Assembly: GCA_023544565.1 (NCBI GenBank)
Contig: JAMJFS010000001.1
Location: forward strand, 1-64,000
Source: Methanosarcinaceae archaeon
GTDB taxonomy: Archaea > Halobacteriota > Methanosarcinia > Methanosarcinales > Methanosarcinaceae
Length of the DNA: 64,000 bases
Direction: 5' to 3'
The first letter of the stretch is position 1, and the number at the start of each line of letters is the position of its first letter. The translations under genes and the position numbers were made by a program. Shown one piece after another: positions 52,309 to 61,116 of this stretch. The notes under the pieces are model-generated. The model was not told where the DNA came from. It ran no database searches and saw only the letters and a program-made list of their open reading frames with translations.

Positions 52309-52332
52309 TTAAATCAAGTAAACTTGATTTAA
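52309..52332. promoter_or_regulatory. 24-bp palindrome TTAAATCAAGT-aa-ACTTGATTTAA
   Basis: Eleven-bp perfect arms about 25-30 bp upstream of the inferred thiC TATA box (about 52275-52284, minus strand). Candidate operator for thiC or the divergent roadblock operon. Confidence 0.5.
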
Positions 52333-52454
52333 TTTTCAGCAACCATTTGCATCTTGAATACCCGCCATATTTATTGTCACTTAAATATAATTTATCCAAA
52401 AGATTTATTTAAATTTGAATACATTATATATAAAAATATAGATGGTGGTTTTAA

Positions 52455-52790
52455 ATGACTGCAAAATTGGTAGATAAGATCGAAAGGATAGAGGGAGTCA
52501 TAGGATCTGCGATTGTATCTAAAGATGGTACTATTATAGAATCATCCGATATATCTGAATCCGATGCTTCGCTTATTGCTTTTGCTGGTCGCACAGCAGA
52601 ACAGGTCACCGGCATGTTTGTGCTGGGTGAACCCAAGATAACTCTGATACAGGGATCGAATTACAGGTTGATGGTTTCAAAGTATAACGATGGGCACATT
52701 GGTGCATTTATAAAACCAGATGCTAATATTAAATCTGTGAAATCAGAGATAGATTCTGTTGTGTTCGAGGTGTTTCTATGGGAATATTAG
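52455..52790 (+). CDS. Roadblock/LC7-domain protein (first of pair)
   Basis: A 111-aa protein with a complete roadblock fold: IEGVIGSAIVSKDGTIIESSD, FAGRTAEQVTGMF, ITLIQGSNYRLMVSKYNDGHIGAFIKPDANIKSVKSEI. Roadblock proteins usually act as partners or regulators of small GTPases (e.g. MglB). No GTPase gene is nearby. GGTGG precedes the ATG. It overlaps the next roadblock gene by 13 nt. Confidence 0.85.
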   Translation: MTAKLVDKIERIEGVIGSAIVSKDGTIIESSDISESDASLIAFAGRTAEQVTGMFVLGEPKITLIQGSNYRLMVSKYNDGHIGAFIKPDANIKSVKSEIDSVVFEVFLWEY

Positions 52791-53419
52791 AAGAAATAAG
52801 ATCAAGCACAGACGGAATAATAGGATCATTTATCGCGACTGATTCGGGTAAAATTGTAGAATCAGATGTCCCGGCTTTATTTAAGAAGGAACTTAATAAT
52901 GCTTCAGAAAGCCTTTCATATCTTGCAGAGATCGCAAAGGAATCCAGGGATTTTGAATCGCTGTTGATCGAAGCACAGGATGGTTATGTCTCTTTTACAA
53001 AAAGTGATGAGGACGCGTATCTTGGTGTTATTGCATCAAGCAATGCAAACCTGCAAGTTCTGAATATCATCACCAAAAAAGCATCAGCAAATCTTGAAAT
53101 ACCAAAGCAAGCAATATCAACTAAACCAGAACCTTTTAATAAAACTAATAATATTGAAATGTTGAATGGTATCGATGAAAGGGATAGGGATGCTATCTTC
53201 TATGAAATAATTGGAAAGATCCAAATCCTTTATGGGCCAAAGGTCGCAACAATGCATCTTGATGAAGCATTGGCTTCTGTTAATGCGACAAGGGATACGA
53301 CCAACCCTGATCAGATCGCACAAGCATTGAACGTACTTGAAAACGGTGTGCTGAAAAAAATGATGGGGGACAATGCAAAATTGTTCATTGAGAAGACCAT
53401 AAGTAATCATATGCATTGA
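52778..53419 (+). CDS. Roadblock-domain protein with C-terminal helical domain
   Basis: A 213-aa protein. Residues 1-105 form a second roadblock domain (STDGIIGSFIATDSGKIVESD, SLLIEAQDGYVSFTK, AYLGVIASSNANLQVL). A linker (about 108-125) precedes a helical C-terminal domain (about 128-213, FYEIIGKIQILYGPKVATMHLDEAL) of unknown function. It overlaps the first roadblock gene by 13 nt, so the two are probably made together and may form a heterodimer. Confidence 0.8.
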   Translation: MGILEEIRSSTDGIIGSFIATDSGKIVESDVPALFKKELNNASESLSYLAEIAKESRDFESLLIEAQDGYVSFTKSDEDAYLGVIASSNANLQVLNIITKKASANLEIPKQAISTKPEPFNKTNNIEMLNGIDERDRDAIFYEIIGKIQILYGPKVATMHLDEALASVNATRDTTNPDQIAQALNVLENGVLKKMMGDNAKLFIEKTISNHMH

Positions 53420-53488
53420 ATCGCCTTCATCGGATTCGAGCAACATAATTATAATTGATTATATCAAAAATCAGATTGGAGGGAAAAT

Positions 53489-53926
53489 ATGGTATCGATC
53501 GCAAAGCATGCAAAAGAGATGTTTTTTGGTGGAACAATTGTTACAATACTATTCTTTTTGGTAATTGGGTTTATGTATCCTGCTACCAATGTTGATTTTT
53601 CTAATGGGAACACTATACCGTTCTATACTGATGGACAAAATATTATGGGACAATGGACGCACTGGTTCGCAAATTTATTTTTTACTTTTGCTGTGCTGTT
53701 GCTTGGCAAAGCATTATATTCGACATTCCTGAAAATGGATATGACCGAATGGAACTGGTTTGCATTTGGGTCATTTTTGTTGTTCATGTATGGTTTATCT
53801 TCGGTCGCAAGTGGTTTGTTTGACTATAATCTATTCATGATTGTTGGGGACTTATTGCTCCCAATCGGGCTTTTACTAATATCCTATTCCGTCTACAAGA
53901 TATACGAACCGTTCGAGGAGGCGTGA
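53489..53926 (+). CDS. Membrane protein, roadblock operon (4 TM)
   Basis: A 145-aa hydrophobic protein with about four membrane helices and an acidic C-terminus (YEPFEEA). GGAGGG precedes the ATG. It lies 69 nt after the second roadblock gene and 3 nt before the next membrane protein. No family was recognised. It may be a membrane anchor or receptor for the roadblock pair. Confidence 0.7.
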   Translation: MVSIAKHAKEMFFGGTIVTILFFLVIGFMYPATNVDFSNGNTIPFYTDGQNIMGQWTHWFANLFFTFAVLLLGKALYSTFLKMDMTEWNWFAFGSFLLFMYGLSSVASGLFDYNLFMIVGDLLLPIGLLLISYSVYKIYEPFEEA

Positions 53927-53929
53927 ATA

Positions 53930-54259
53930 ATGGATTTCATACTCATAAAAGAAGCATACATTGATCCCATATATCCAATAATTGCATTTATTGGATTTGC
54001 AGCATCGGGATGGGCTGCATATAATGGTTACAAACTATACAATGTGACCAAAGGCGCATCCGACTTTTGGATGTTCCTCTCTGCATTTATGGGAAGCATA
54101 ACTGTGTATTCAGGCTTACTGTTCGCAAGAACAACATTCCTGATAGGATTAGAGGTACCAATAAAAGCCCTGCAGGATCTAACGATCATTGCTGCTGCAG
54201 TTTATGCAGCACTGGCTGCAATTTATATAAAAAGGATGTTTGACGCACTTTCTAAATAA
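53930..54259 (+). CDS. Membrane protein, roadblock operon (3 TM)
   Basis: A 109-aa protein with about three membrane helices. GAGG lies just before the ATG, and it follows the previous gene by 3 nt, so the four genes form one operon. No family was recognised. It ends at a strong convergent terminator shared with metG. Confidence 0.7.
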   Translation: MDFILIKEAYIDPIYPIIAFIGFAASGWAAYNGYKLYNVTKGASDFWMFLSAFMGSITVYSGLLFARTTFLIGLEVPIKALQDLTIIAAAVYAALAAIYIKRMFDALSK

Positions 54260-54288
54260 AAAGACGACCCGTTGAAGGGTCTTCTTTT
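54258..54288. terminator. Bidirectional terminator AAAAGAC-g-ACCC...GGGTCTTCTTTT
   Basis: A hairpin with GTTGAA loop, A-rich on one side and T-rich on the other, located between convergent operons. Confidence 0.75.
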
Positions 54289-54355
54289 CATTATTTTTAG
54301 ATTCTTATTCTGACTCAATTCTTATATTCGAAACACCGTCGAGCGCAGCAGCCAC

Positions 54356-56422
54356 TCACCGCACCCGCGTCCCTGGAGCCACTTCCGCTTCAGGCATAAG
54401 CAGCACCGCACCATCAGTATCACCCGCAAGCACCATGCCCCTTGACTCAACACCGCAAAGTTTTGCAGGCTTGAGGTTTGCAAGAACAACGACCTGCCGC
54501 CCAATGATCTGCTCAGGATCGTGTGTTTCCTTGATGCCGGCAACCAGTTGTCTGGGTGTCTCTTCGCCTATGTCAACCTCAAGACGCATCAATTTGTTGG
54601 ATTTCTTAACAGGTTCTGCTGTAACAATCGTTCCAATCCTGATATCAATTTTTGAAAAATCATCAAAAGTGATATCTTCTTTAGTTTCAATATTCGTTTT
54701 TTCTTCCATTTCCTTCACTTTCCCTGATCTTTCTTTTGTACCAGATTCCTTTGCGATAGCCCCTGCCACTCTTTTGCTTGCGATCTTTGCCATATCTTCT
54801 GTCTTGTCATCCTCGATCTTCTCGAACAGGATCACAGGCATTGGAAGTGGTGTTCCACTATTGACCAATACTGTAGCATCACTATATGTCGCAGCATGAA
54901 CATCGTCACTCATTCCGATCTGCGCCCATGCCTCCTCCATTTTTTGAGGCAGCACAGGTTCGAACAAAAGAATTAGTGCCTTTGCGATCTGAATACAGTT
55001 CGCAACCACTTTTCCACAGGCGGCCTTGTCTTCCTTGATAAGTTTCCATGGTTCATTTGACTGGAAATACGCATTACCATAAGATGCCAGAGCCATCGCA
55101 GAATCTACTGCCTTCTTGAACTCATATTCTTCCATAGGTGCATTGACATTTGCAATCGTGCTTTCGATATTGTCCAGCACATCCCTGTCGATCTCACCCG
55201 GTGGTATCTCGCCAAAGTTCTTGTGAGTGAACAGTAATGTCCGATATAGGAAATTGCCAAACACGGCAACAAGTTCAGTGTTGATCTTTTCCTGAAACAC
55301 TTTCCATGAAAAGTTCAGTTCCTTTGTGTGTGATGTGTAACTTATGAGATAGTAACGCAAAAGGTCAGGATGGAATCCATGGTCAAGATAATCCTCTCCA
55401 ACCCAGACAACATATCCGCGGCTCTTTGAAAACGTCTTATCCTCGATCTTCACCATTCCAGAAGCCACAACAGCCCACGGCTGGCTATAACCTGCACCTT
55501 TGAGCATTGCAGGCCAGAAAACACAGTGGTGGTATGTGATGTCACCACCAATGAAATGAATAATCCTTCCATCGCCTTTCCAGAACTTTTCCCAATCCTC
55601 ATTATTTGCATTTGCCCATTCTTCTGTAAATGCGATATATCCGATCGGTGCATCCACCCAGACATAGACAACAAGGTCGTCGTATCCCGGAAACTTTACA
55701 CCCCATTCAAGATTTCGTGTTATGCACCAATCCGTAAGTTCCTGCTTTACCCAGCCGATAGCATAGTTCCTTGCGTTCAAGGTGCCACCCATGCCTTCAA
55801 GATATTCCAAAAGGAAATCCTTGAATTCGGATAATTTAAAGAAGAAATGTTCCTGTTTGCGATATTCTGCAGCGCCGCCGCAGATGGTACATTTTGGCTC
55901 TTTCAGTTCACCGGGTTCGAGATGTTTCTCGCAGCCCTGATCGCATTCATCCCCGCGCGCGTTCTCACCGCAATATGGGCAGGTCCCCTCTACATACCTG
56001 TCAGGCAAGGATCTGTCACATTTAGGGCAATATGCTATCTCGATCGTTTTTGGGTATGTGTAACCGTTCTCGATAAGCTTGTTCACAATCTCGGTTGTAC
56101 GGTTATGATTTTCAGGGTCATCCGTAGTTCCGAACGCATCAAAATGTATGTTCATATCCTTGAACGTCTCATCGAAATGCTTGTGGTATTTCTGAACAAG
56201 TTCTGTTGGTGTGATATTCAATTGTTCTGCATTGACCACGACCGGCGTGCCGTGTGTGTCTGAACCGCATACAAATGTCACTTCTTGCCCTTGTTTTTTT
56301 AAAGACCTGACGAAAATGTCGGCAGGTACGTATGTGCGCAGGTGCCCTACATGGGCTTTCCCGTTTGCATAAGGAAGTCCACAGGTCACGAGCACAGGTT
56401 TATCAGATGGAAATTTGGACAT
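54356..56422 (-). CDS. metG: Methionyl-tRNA synthetase
   Basis: A 688-aa class I synthetase. The HIGH motif is HVGH (24-27) and the KMSKS motif is TFSKS. A four-knuckle zinc region lies at about 138-182 (CPKC, CPYC, CDQGCEK, CTIC). The C-terminal part (about 580-688) carries a tRNA-binding EMAP/Arc1p-like domain ([31 protein letters not shown]). All catalytic elements are present. Its promoter has a 20-bp tandem duplication (56443-56482). Confidence 0.95.
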   Translation of the reverse strand: MSKFPSDKPVLVTCGLPYANGKAHVGHLRTYVPADIFVRSLKKQGQEVTFVCGSDTHGTPVVVNAEQLNITPTELVQKYHKHFDETFKDMNIHFDAFGTTDDPENHNRTTEIVNKLIENGYTYPKTIEIAYCPKCDRSLPDRYVEGTCPYCGENARGDECDQGCEKHLEPGELKEPKCTICGGAAEYRKQEHFFFKLSEFKDFLLEYLEGMGGTLNARNYAIGWVKQELTDWCITRNLEWGVKFPGYDDLVVYVWVDAPIGYIAFTEEWANANNEDWEKFWKGDGRIIHFIGGDITYHHCVFWPAMLKGAGYSQPWAVVASGMVKIEDKTFSKSRGYVVWVGEDYLDHGFHPDLLRYYLISYTSHTKELNFSWKVFQEKINTELVAVFGNFLYRTLLFTHKNFGEIPPGEIDRDVLDNIESTIANVNAPMEEYEFKKAVDSAMALASYGNAYFQSNEPWKLIKEDKAACGKVVANCIQIAKALILLFEPVLPQKMEEAWAQIGMSDDVHAATYSDATVLVNSGTPLPMPVILFEKIEDDKTEDMAKIASKRVAGAIAKESGTKERSGKVKEMEEKTNIETKEDITFDDFSKIDIRIGTIVTAEPVKKSNKLMRLEVDIGEETPRQLVAGIKETHDPEQIIGRQVVVLANLKPAKLCGVESRGMVLAGDTDGAVLLMPEAEVAPGTRVR

Positions 56423-56442
56423 TTTATTTCTCCATGTATTAT

Positions 56443-56482
56443 TTTAAATTATAAATTATAACTTTAAATTATAAATTATAAC
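56443..56482. repeat. Tandem duplication of TTTAAATTATAAATTATAAC
   Basis: Two perfect 20-bp copies just upstream of metG. Each contains a TATA-like stretch, so the promoter may be duplicated. Confidence 0.8.
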
Positions 56483-56615
56483 GTGTTGGATGTGTGCAAT
56501 AATAAAATATATTTCGCTTGCTACAATTAAAGTTAAATGATTGTGGAGGGAAAGCTTTTGAATATATAGGTTCATCATATAAAGATAGTGAGATACAAAA
56601 TTATAGAGGCACCAG

Positions 56616-57617
56616 ATGAGTTCAAATTACACACCTTATCACTATTATAGCAAACAGGATAAACCAATTCCACAGGAACAGCCTGATTCAGTTCCTGATA
56701 AAAGAAAAGGACGAAAAAAACAGTACATCGCTGTGATTGTAATTCTATTATTCATCATTGGTGCAAGTTTTGCTGCAATATTCTATGGTGCGGGCGGGGA
56801 ATTATACCCCAAAGATGACAGGGTGGCAGTAATCTATGTGCAGGGTACGATGCTTTCCGGCAGCGTTCCAGGTGGTTTTGGGTATGTAACTTCAGAGGAG
56901 ATCTCTGATTATATTCAGGATGCCGTTGAGGATGATTCGGTTCAGGCAATTGTTCTTCGTATCAATAGCCCGGGCGGTTCACCGGCTGCGGCTGAAGAGA
57001 TCGTCACAGAGATCAAGAAAGCGCAAAAAGAAGGGATACCGATCGTTGTTTCCATGGGTGATGTGGCTGCAAGTGCCGCATATTATATTTCTGCACCAAC
57101 AGACATGATCTATGCGAATCCATCTACAATGACGGGAAGTATTGGTGTCATCTGGACATTCCAGAACATGTCGGGATTTTATGAAGAAGAAGGAGTTGAG
57201 TTCCATATCGCCAAATCCGGCGAATTCAAGGATATGGGTGGTTCATGGAGAGGGCTTTCTGACGATGAGAAGGAATATGCTGATACGGTTATCATCGAAG
57301 TCTATAACAATTTTGTGGATGAAGTGGCAATCGGTCGCAATATGAGCCGGAGCGATGTGAAGGACCTCGCAGATGGACGTATATACACCGGAACAAAGGC
57401 TAAGAGTCTTGGTCTTGTTGATAATTTTGGAAACATGTATGATGCAATCGAAAAGGCAGGCGAACTTGGTGGGATAGAAGGTGAGCCCACTGTTATTTAT
57501 ATGAACCGGCCAACTTTTTCCAGATTGCTTTTTGGTTCTGAAACAGATTCATCACAAACCGTGAAGCAGTTTGCTGCTTATTTTGAAGACAATCCTTTTG
57601 GGAAAATAACGGCTTAA
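56616..57617 (+). CDS. sppA: Signal peptide peptidase SppA (membrane serine protease)
   Basis: A 333-aa ClpP-fold protease that cleaves signal peptides in the membrane. The N-terminal cytoplasmic tail is Pro-rich, followed by a membrane helix (about 37-57). The catalytic dyad is Ser153 in DVAASAAYY and Lys205 in KSGEFKDMG; the 52-residue spacing matches archaeal SppA. NSPGGSPAAAEEI is the substrate-binding strand. The single-domain length is typical of archaea. It is divergent from metG. Confidence 0.92.
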   Translation: MSSNYTPYHYYSKQDKPIPQEQPDSVPDKRKGRKKQYIAVIVILLFIIGASFAAIFYGAGGELYPKDDRVAVIYVQGTMLSGSVPGGFGYVTSEEISDYIQDAVEDDSVQAIVLRINSPGGSPAAAEEIVTEIKKAQKEGIPIVVSMGDVAASAAYYISAPTDMIYANPSTMTGSIGVIWTFQNMSGFYEEEGVEFHIAKSGEFKDMGGSWRGLSDDEKEYADTVIIEVYNNFVDEVAIGRNMSRSDVKDLADGRIYTGTKAKSLGLVDNFGNMYDAIEKAGELGGIEGEPTVIYMNRPTFSRLLFGSETDSSQTVKQFAAYFEDNPFGKITA

Positions 57618-57622
57618 GTCAT

Positions 57623-57691
57623 TTGACCATAGTATGAGATATTTACGCCATAAAATTTGGTTACTTGACCATTGTAGGAGACATTTACTCC
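57623..57691 (+). promoter_or_regulatory. Two degenerate 27-bp direct repeats upstream of roadblock gene
   Basis: TTGACCATAGTATGAGATATTTACGCC at 57623 in blocks and a copy with five changes at 57665. They lie 42 bp apart and upstream of a TATA-like box (about 57708-57716) of the gene at 57770. Candidate activator or repressor sites. Confidence 0.5.
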
Positions 57692-57769
57692 ACATCGATA
57701 TAGAAAAGGTTTATATATAATTCAGATATATCTATAAAATACATTATATCATAAGTCTGAGGGGATTTA

Positions 57770-58135
57770 ATGAATAAAATAGATATCTTACAAAGATGTC
57801 TGCACACGCTTACGAATGACAGTAATGTCATTGGCAGTGCAGTATCAAGCAAAAATGGACTTGTTATGGCAACTGATTTGCCAGACGGTATAGATAAGAA
57901 CTCTTTTTGTGCAATGGCAGGGTCGTTATTTGATGGAATACAGACCGCTGCATCTGCGATTGGAAGACATGGTGTCCAACATGCAATAACACATATAGGA
58001 GACGAGGTTTTCATTGCCCAACTTTGTGGCAATTCTGCTATTTTGCTGGTAAATGCCCAGTCAGGTATAAAAATGGATAGTTTTATGCATGAGATGACAT
58101 CTACCGCAAATACGATCGGAACTGTAGTTGGATAA
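57770..58135 (+). CDS. Roadblock/LC7-domain protein (solo)
   Basis: A 121-aa roadblock protein: SNVIGSAVSSKNGLVMATDLPDGI, FCAMAGSLFDGIQTAASAI, VFIAQLCGNSAILLVNAQSGIKMDSF. It is a third roadblock gene in the window and is preceded by two direct repeats. It has no GTPase neighbour. A structured, T-tailed element lies 30 nt downstream. The partner is unknown. Confidence 0.82.
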   Translation: MNKIDILQRCLHTLTNDSNVIGSAVSSKNGLVMATDLPDGIDKNSFCAMAGSLFDGIQTAASAIGRHGVQHAITHIGDEVFIAQLCGNSAILLVNAQSGIKMDSFMHEMTSTANTIGTVVG

Positions 58136-58161
58136 ACTGCGATCTTTGGTTAGATGACGAT

Positions 58162-58280
58162 ATGGTATGGGTTACGACCCATCAACCATTCCGGTCGGTT
58201 TCGATCTCATACATAACCTAACGAGAGTATGTATAATGCTCTCTCGCTATCTGGCAGGTTGAGCATCGGCCCTATTTTTT
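58162..58280 (+). ncRNA. Candidate structured RNA downstream of roadblock gene
   Basis: Three nested helices can be drawn. ATGGT-ATGGGT (58162-58172) pairs with ACCCAT-ca-ACCAT (58177-58189) around a UACG loop. AACCT (58215-58219) with AGGTT (58256-58260) encloses CGAGAG-CTCTCG (58222-58227, 58241-58246). The element ends in CCCTATTTTTT. It could be an independent small RNA or a structured 3' end. No known family was recognised. Confidence 0.45.
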
Positions 58281-58345
58281 CATAGTATATATTTTATAAA
58301 CATGTAGTCCGAGTCAATCTGAGCGTCAGCGAAGATTTTCTCGTC
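58279..58345 (+). repeat. REP-like element copy 12 (type A)
   Basis: ATAGTATATATTTTATAAACATGTA, then GTCCGAGTCAATCTGAGCG and CGAAGATTTTCTCGTCGGG. Confidence 0.85.
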
Positions 58346-58365
58346 GGGCAATAATCAATAACAAC

Positions 58366-58686
58366 CTAAAGATTCTCACCAGAGATTATCTCAACTTCCT
58401 GCAACGTCATAAGTTCCCTTGGTGCAATCTCACGAAGTTTTGGCAGCAATGGCCTTATCTTTTCATCTGTGTCCACTGCTTCCACGATCAGCGGCAGGTC
58501 AACCCCGAGCCGCAGTATGCTTGCAGTATGAATATTACTGTGAACCCCATATCCCTCAATGCCGTGAATAACTGTGGCTCCTGCAACAAAGGAATCTTTC
58601 AGGTACTCAATAATGACATGATGCGCTGACCTGCCTTTGTAGGTATCATTTTCGCTAAGATATATCCGAAGAAGTACGGCTTTCAT
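58366..58686 (-). CDS. DUF190 protein of fluoride-export operon
   Basis: A 106-aa small cytoplasmic protein of the DUF190 family (PII-like fold): LRIYLSENDTYKGRSAHHVIIEYLKDSFVAGATVIHGIEGYG. It often accompanies CrcB/Fluc genes, and its role may be regulatory. GGGAGG precedes the ATG. It is the last gene of the moaD-moeA-crcB-crcB unit. Confidence 0.87.
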   Translation of the reverse strand: MKAVLLRIYLSENDTYKGRSAHHVIIEYLKDSFVAGATVIHGIEGYGVHSNIHTASILRLGVDLPLIVEAVDTDEKIRPLLPKLREIAPRELMTLQEVEIISGENL

Positions 58687-58743
58687 AATTTTCCTCCCTA
58701 AATATTATTTGTTCTGATCTTAGATTGAGCCAATTGTATTGGC

Positions 58744-59112
58744 TCAGATAAAGTTAACTACAAAATATCCCGCAAAAACTCCCGTTAAACACAACAGTAC
58801 ATTTAATGAGATGTTCAGGATGAAATACATATTCTCCCCTTCCTCCAGTAGTTTAAATGTCTCATAAGCAAATGTGGAGAATGTGGTGAACGAGCTAAAT
58901 AACCCTATGTTCACAAGATACATAATCGAATCCGGAACTGATGAAAAGGTGATAATGGAAAGTGCTGTGCTTCCAATAACGTTCACAATTAGTGTTCCTG
59001 TCGGGAGTTCTGAAATTCTCGCAACCATTCCTGAAACCAGATATCGCAATATCGCGCCAAAGAAACCCCCAAGACCGACAAGTATGACAGGCACGAATGC
59101 GTCCGGCACCAT
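58744..59112 (-). CDS. crcB: Fluoride channel subunit CrcB/Fluc (second)
   Basis: A 122-aa membrane protein with four helices: GGFFGAILRYLVS, GTLIVNVIGSTALS and the Phe-box GLFSSFTTFSTFAYE. It exports F-. It overlaps the other crcB by one base (TAATG), implying a heterodimer made of two unlike subunits in opposite membrane orientations, as seen in two-gene Fluc systems. Confidence 0.92.
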   Translation of the reverse strand: MVPDAFVPVILVGLGGFFGAILRYLVSGMVARISELPTGTLIVNVIGSTALSIITFSSVPDSIMYLVNIGLFSSFTTFSTFAYETFKLLEEGENMYFILNISLNVLLCLTGVFAGYFVVNFI

Positions 59113-59507
59113 TATTTTGCCACCCCACTCTCTTTTCTTTTTGATAGGATTATGATGACACCGCGTCCCATAAGTACTGCAATGAGCGTGAGAATAACGT
59201 TTGCTGCGATGTTTATGATCGCAAATGTGGGTGCCATCTGGTAGGATTGGATTGCGAAAGTGGAAAAGGTTGTGAATGAACCCAGAAAACCGATCCCGAA
59301 TCCCATTCGTGTGCGCTGGCTGACATATCCCAGGAAACCTGATTTATACATCAGCATCCCGAGTGCGAAACTGCCGAGTACGTTGACAATAAGCGTGTTA
59401 AAAGGTGTGGCAACTGCGCTCGATAATAAAAACCTTGAGATCGCCCCGAAAAAGCCACCTATTCCGATGATCAACAAGTTGCTGAGATCTGTTCTCATAG
59501 GAGTCAT
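59112..59507 (-). CDS. crcB: Fluoride channel subunit CrcB/Fluc (first)
   Basis: A 131-aa membrane protein with four helices: GGFFGAISRFLLS, NTLIVNVLGSFALG, GFLGSFTTFSTFAIQ. It pairs with the downstream crcB, with which it overlaps by one base. The start lies one base after moeA's stop; ATG 59498 is an alternative. Confidence 0.92.
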   Translation of the reverse strand: MTPMRTDLSNLLIIGIGGFFGAISRFLLSSAVATPFNTLIVNVLGSFALGMLMYKSGFLGYVSQRTRMGFGIGFLGSFTTFSTFAIQSYQMAPTFAIINIAANVILTLIAVLMGRGVIIILSKRKESGVAK

Positions 59508-59508
59508 G

Positions 59509-60699
59509 TTACTCTATCAGGACAACATCCACGTCCTGTCCTTCTTCATATCCTTCCACGTTTTCAGGAATAATTACAAAACCGCTGGCTTTTGCCACCG
59601 AACTCAGAACACCTGAACCAGATGTCATAAGAGGATGTGCAATACCATCATCAAGCACCACTCTTGAGTATGTCAGGTACCCTTCCTTTGAGTTGATCTT
59701 TCCACCCATACGCGCCCTGATGATAGTATCAGGTATGTAGGGAATGTTTCCTACTTTCCTGAGCACCGGACGTGCGAACGCAAACAACCCGACAAGTCCT
59801 GCAACAGGATAACCTGGCATACATACAACAGGCACGTTCCCGATGATCCCCAGGGCAGTGGGTTTTCCAGGACTCAATCCAACGCCGTGGACGAGTATCT
59901 CTCCCAGTGAATCTACAACCGCAGGTACATGATCACGTTCTCCAACCGATGTACCGCCGCATAGTATTATCATGTCGGCATCAAGGCTCGATCGTATGGC
60001 GTTTTCGATAAGTTCGGGTATGTCTGGTACGATATCGCAATATCGTGCTTTTCCACCCCATTTTTTAACATACAACCCAACCATGAGACCATTCGTTTCA
60101 AGAACTTTCCCTGGTGGTGGGATTTCCGCAGTTGTGCGGGGGACGACCTCATCGCCTGTCGGGATAACTGCCACTACCGGTTTTCGGTATACTTTTACTT
60201 CGTTGAGTCCAAGGGATGCTATAACTGCAATGTCACATGGGCGAAGCAGGTGACCTCTCTCAAATATGAGTTCGCCTCCCTGCATATCCTCACCGATACG
60301 TCCCACATGCCTGTTCGGGTGTACCTGTGTACGTATCTCCACCATGTCACCTATCATTGCAGTGTCCTCTATCATGACAACGGCATCTGCGCTTTCAGGT
60401 ATGTTCGAGCCGGTATGTACGCGGGTGCATGTGCCCTGTTCTGCATTCTCTGATACGCCAAACATTATCGGATTTGTCACCGATGCGCCGATGGTGTCGG
60501 ATGACAGTACTGCGTAACCGTCCATTGCAGCGCGACGGTAGTGAGGAACATTTCTTGTAGCTGTGATGGATGATGCGAGCACTCTGTCGGAGCAATCAAT
60601 GAGCGCAATCGTCTCTGTCGACACCATTGGATCGATCGCATTTAGAATGAGTCTTTTCGCATCCTCTACTTTTGTGAGTTCTTTGATGATCGTCCCCAT
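59509..60699 (-). CDS. moeA: Molybdopterin molybdenumtransferase MoeA
   Basis: A 396-aa MoeA that inserts molybdate into MPT-AMP to form molybdenum cofactor. Signatures are RAAMDGYAV, VHTGSNIPESADAVVMIED, VIPTGDEVV, LCGGTSVGERDHV, GVGLSPGKPT and MPGYPVAGL. ATG 60699 (MGTIIKEL) was chosen over a longer frame to 60756. It follows a MoaD-like gene. The cofactor would serve formylmethanofuran or formate dehydrogenases, linking it with fdhD. Confidence 0.94.
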   Translation of the reverse strand: MGTIIKELTKVEDAKRLILNAIDPMVSTETIALIDCSDRVLASSITATRNVPHYRRAAMDGYAVLSSDTIGASVTNPIMFGVSENAEQGTCTRVHTGSNIPESADAVVMIEDTAMIGDMVEIRTQVHPNRHVGRIGEDMQGGELIFERGHLLRPCDIAVIASLGLNEVKVYRKPVVAVIPTGDEVVPRTTAEIPPPGKVLETNGLMVGLYVKKWGGKARYCDIVPDIPELIENAIRSSLDADMIILCGGTSVGERDHVPAVVDSLGEILVHGVGLSPGKPTALGIIGNVPVVCMPGYPVAGLVGLFAFARPVLRKVGNIPYIPDTIIRARMGGKINSKEGYLTYSRVVLDDGIAHPLMTSGSGVLSSVAKASGFVIIPENVEGYEEGQDVDVVLIE

Positions 60700-60752
60700 C
60701 TGCCCAACCTGCTTAAAAATGTAAAATGTAAAGTGTAAAATCGTAATTGTTT

Positions 60753-61037
60753 TCATCCACCTGAAACAGGGGGGAAAATAGCAATTTCGTCACCCTGTGC
60801 AAGTGTGGTTGAAAAACCGTCAAGATGATGGATACTGTTGCCGTTTACAAACACATTTATGTACCCGCGAAGTTGTGGTTCTTCAGTATTGTCTTCAAAT
60901 ATTATTTCTTTTAACGAAGGATACTGCTGTGTGAGACTGTTAAGTATATCCAATACAGTGTCGCCATCAAACATTACTTCGGATTTGCCTGCATGCTCAC
61001 GAAGATTTGCAAATAGTTTCATTTTAATGCTTACCAT
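60753..61037 (-). CDS. moaD: MoaD/ThiS-family sulfur carrier
   Basis: A 94-aa ubiquitin-fold protein ending in the PPVSGG tail whose C-terminal glycine carries thiocarboxylate sulfur. MKLFANLREHAGKSEV and INVFVNGNSIHHLDG are typical of archaeal MoaD. The ATG at 61037 was chosen; 61022 is in frame. The following gene is moeA, so molybdopterin synthesis is the likely pathway, although archaeal SAMPs also serve as protein modifiers. Confidence 0.9.
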   Translation of the reverse strand: MVSIKMKLFANLREHAGKSEVMFDGDTVLDILNSLTQQYPSLKEIIFEDNTEEPQLRGYINVFVNGNSIHHLDGFSTTLAQGDEIAIFPPVSGG

Positions 61038-61116
61038 GAAGACACTATTTTGACGCATACCTTTAATAAAGTTCTGCTATTCTATTACTGGATTAATTGT
61101 ATATGAGGCTGCAAAA

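Noticed and set aside
58162-58280. Fluoride riboswitch for crcB
   Set aside because: It is on the opposite strand and downstream of the crcB operon end, not in its leader.
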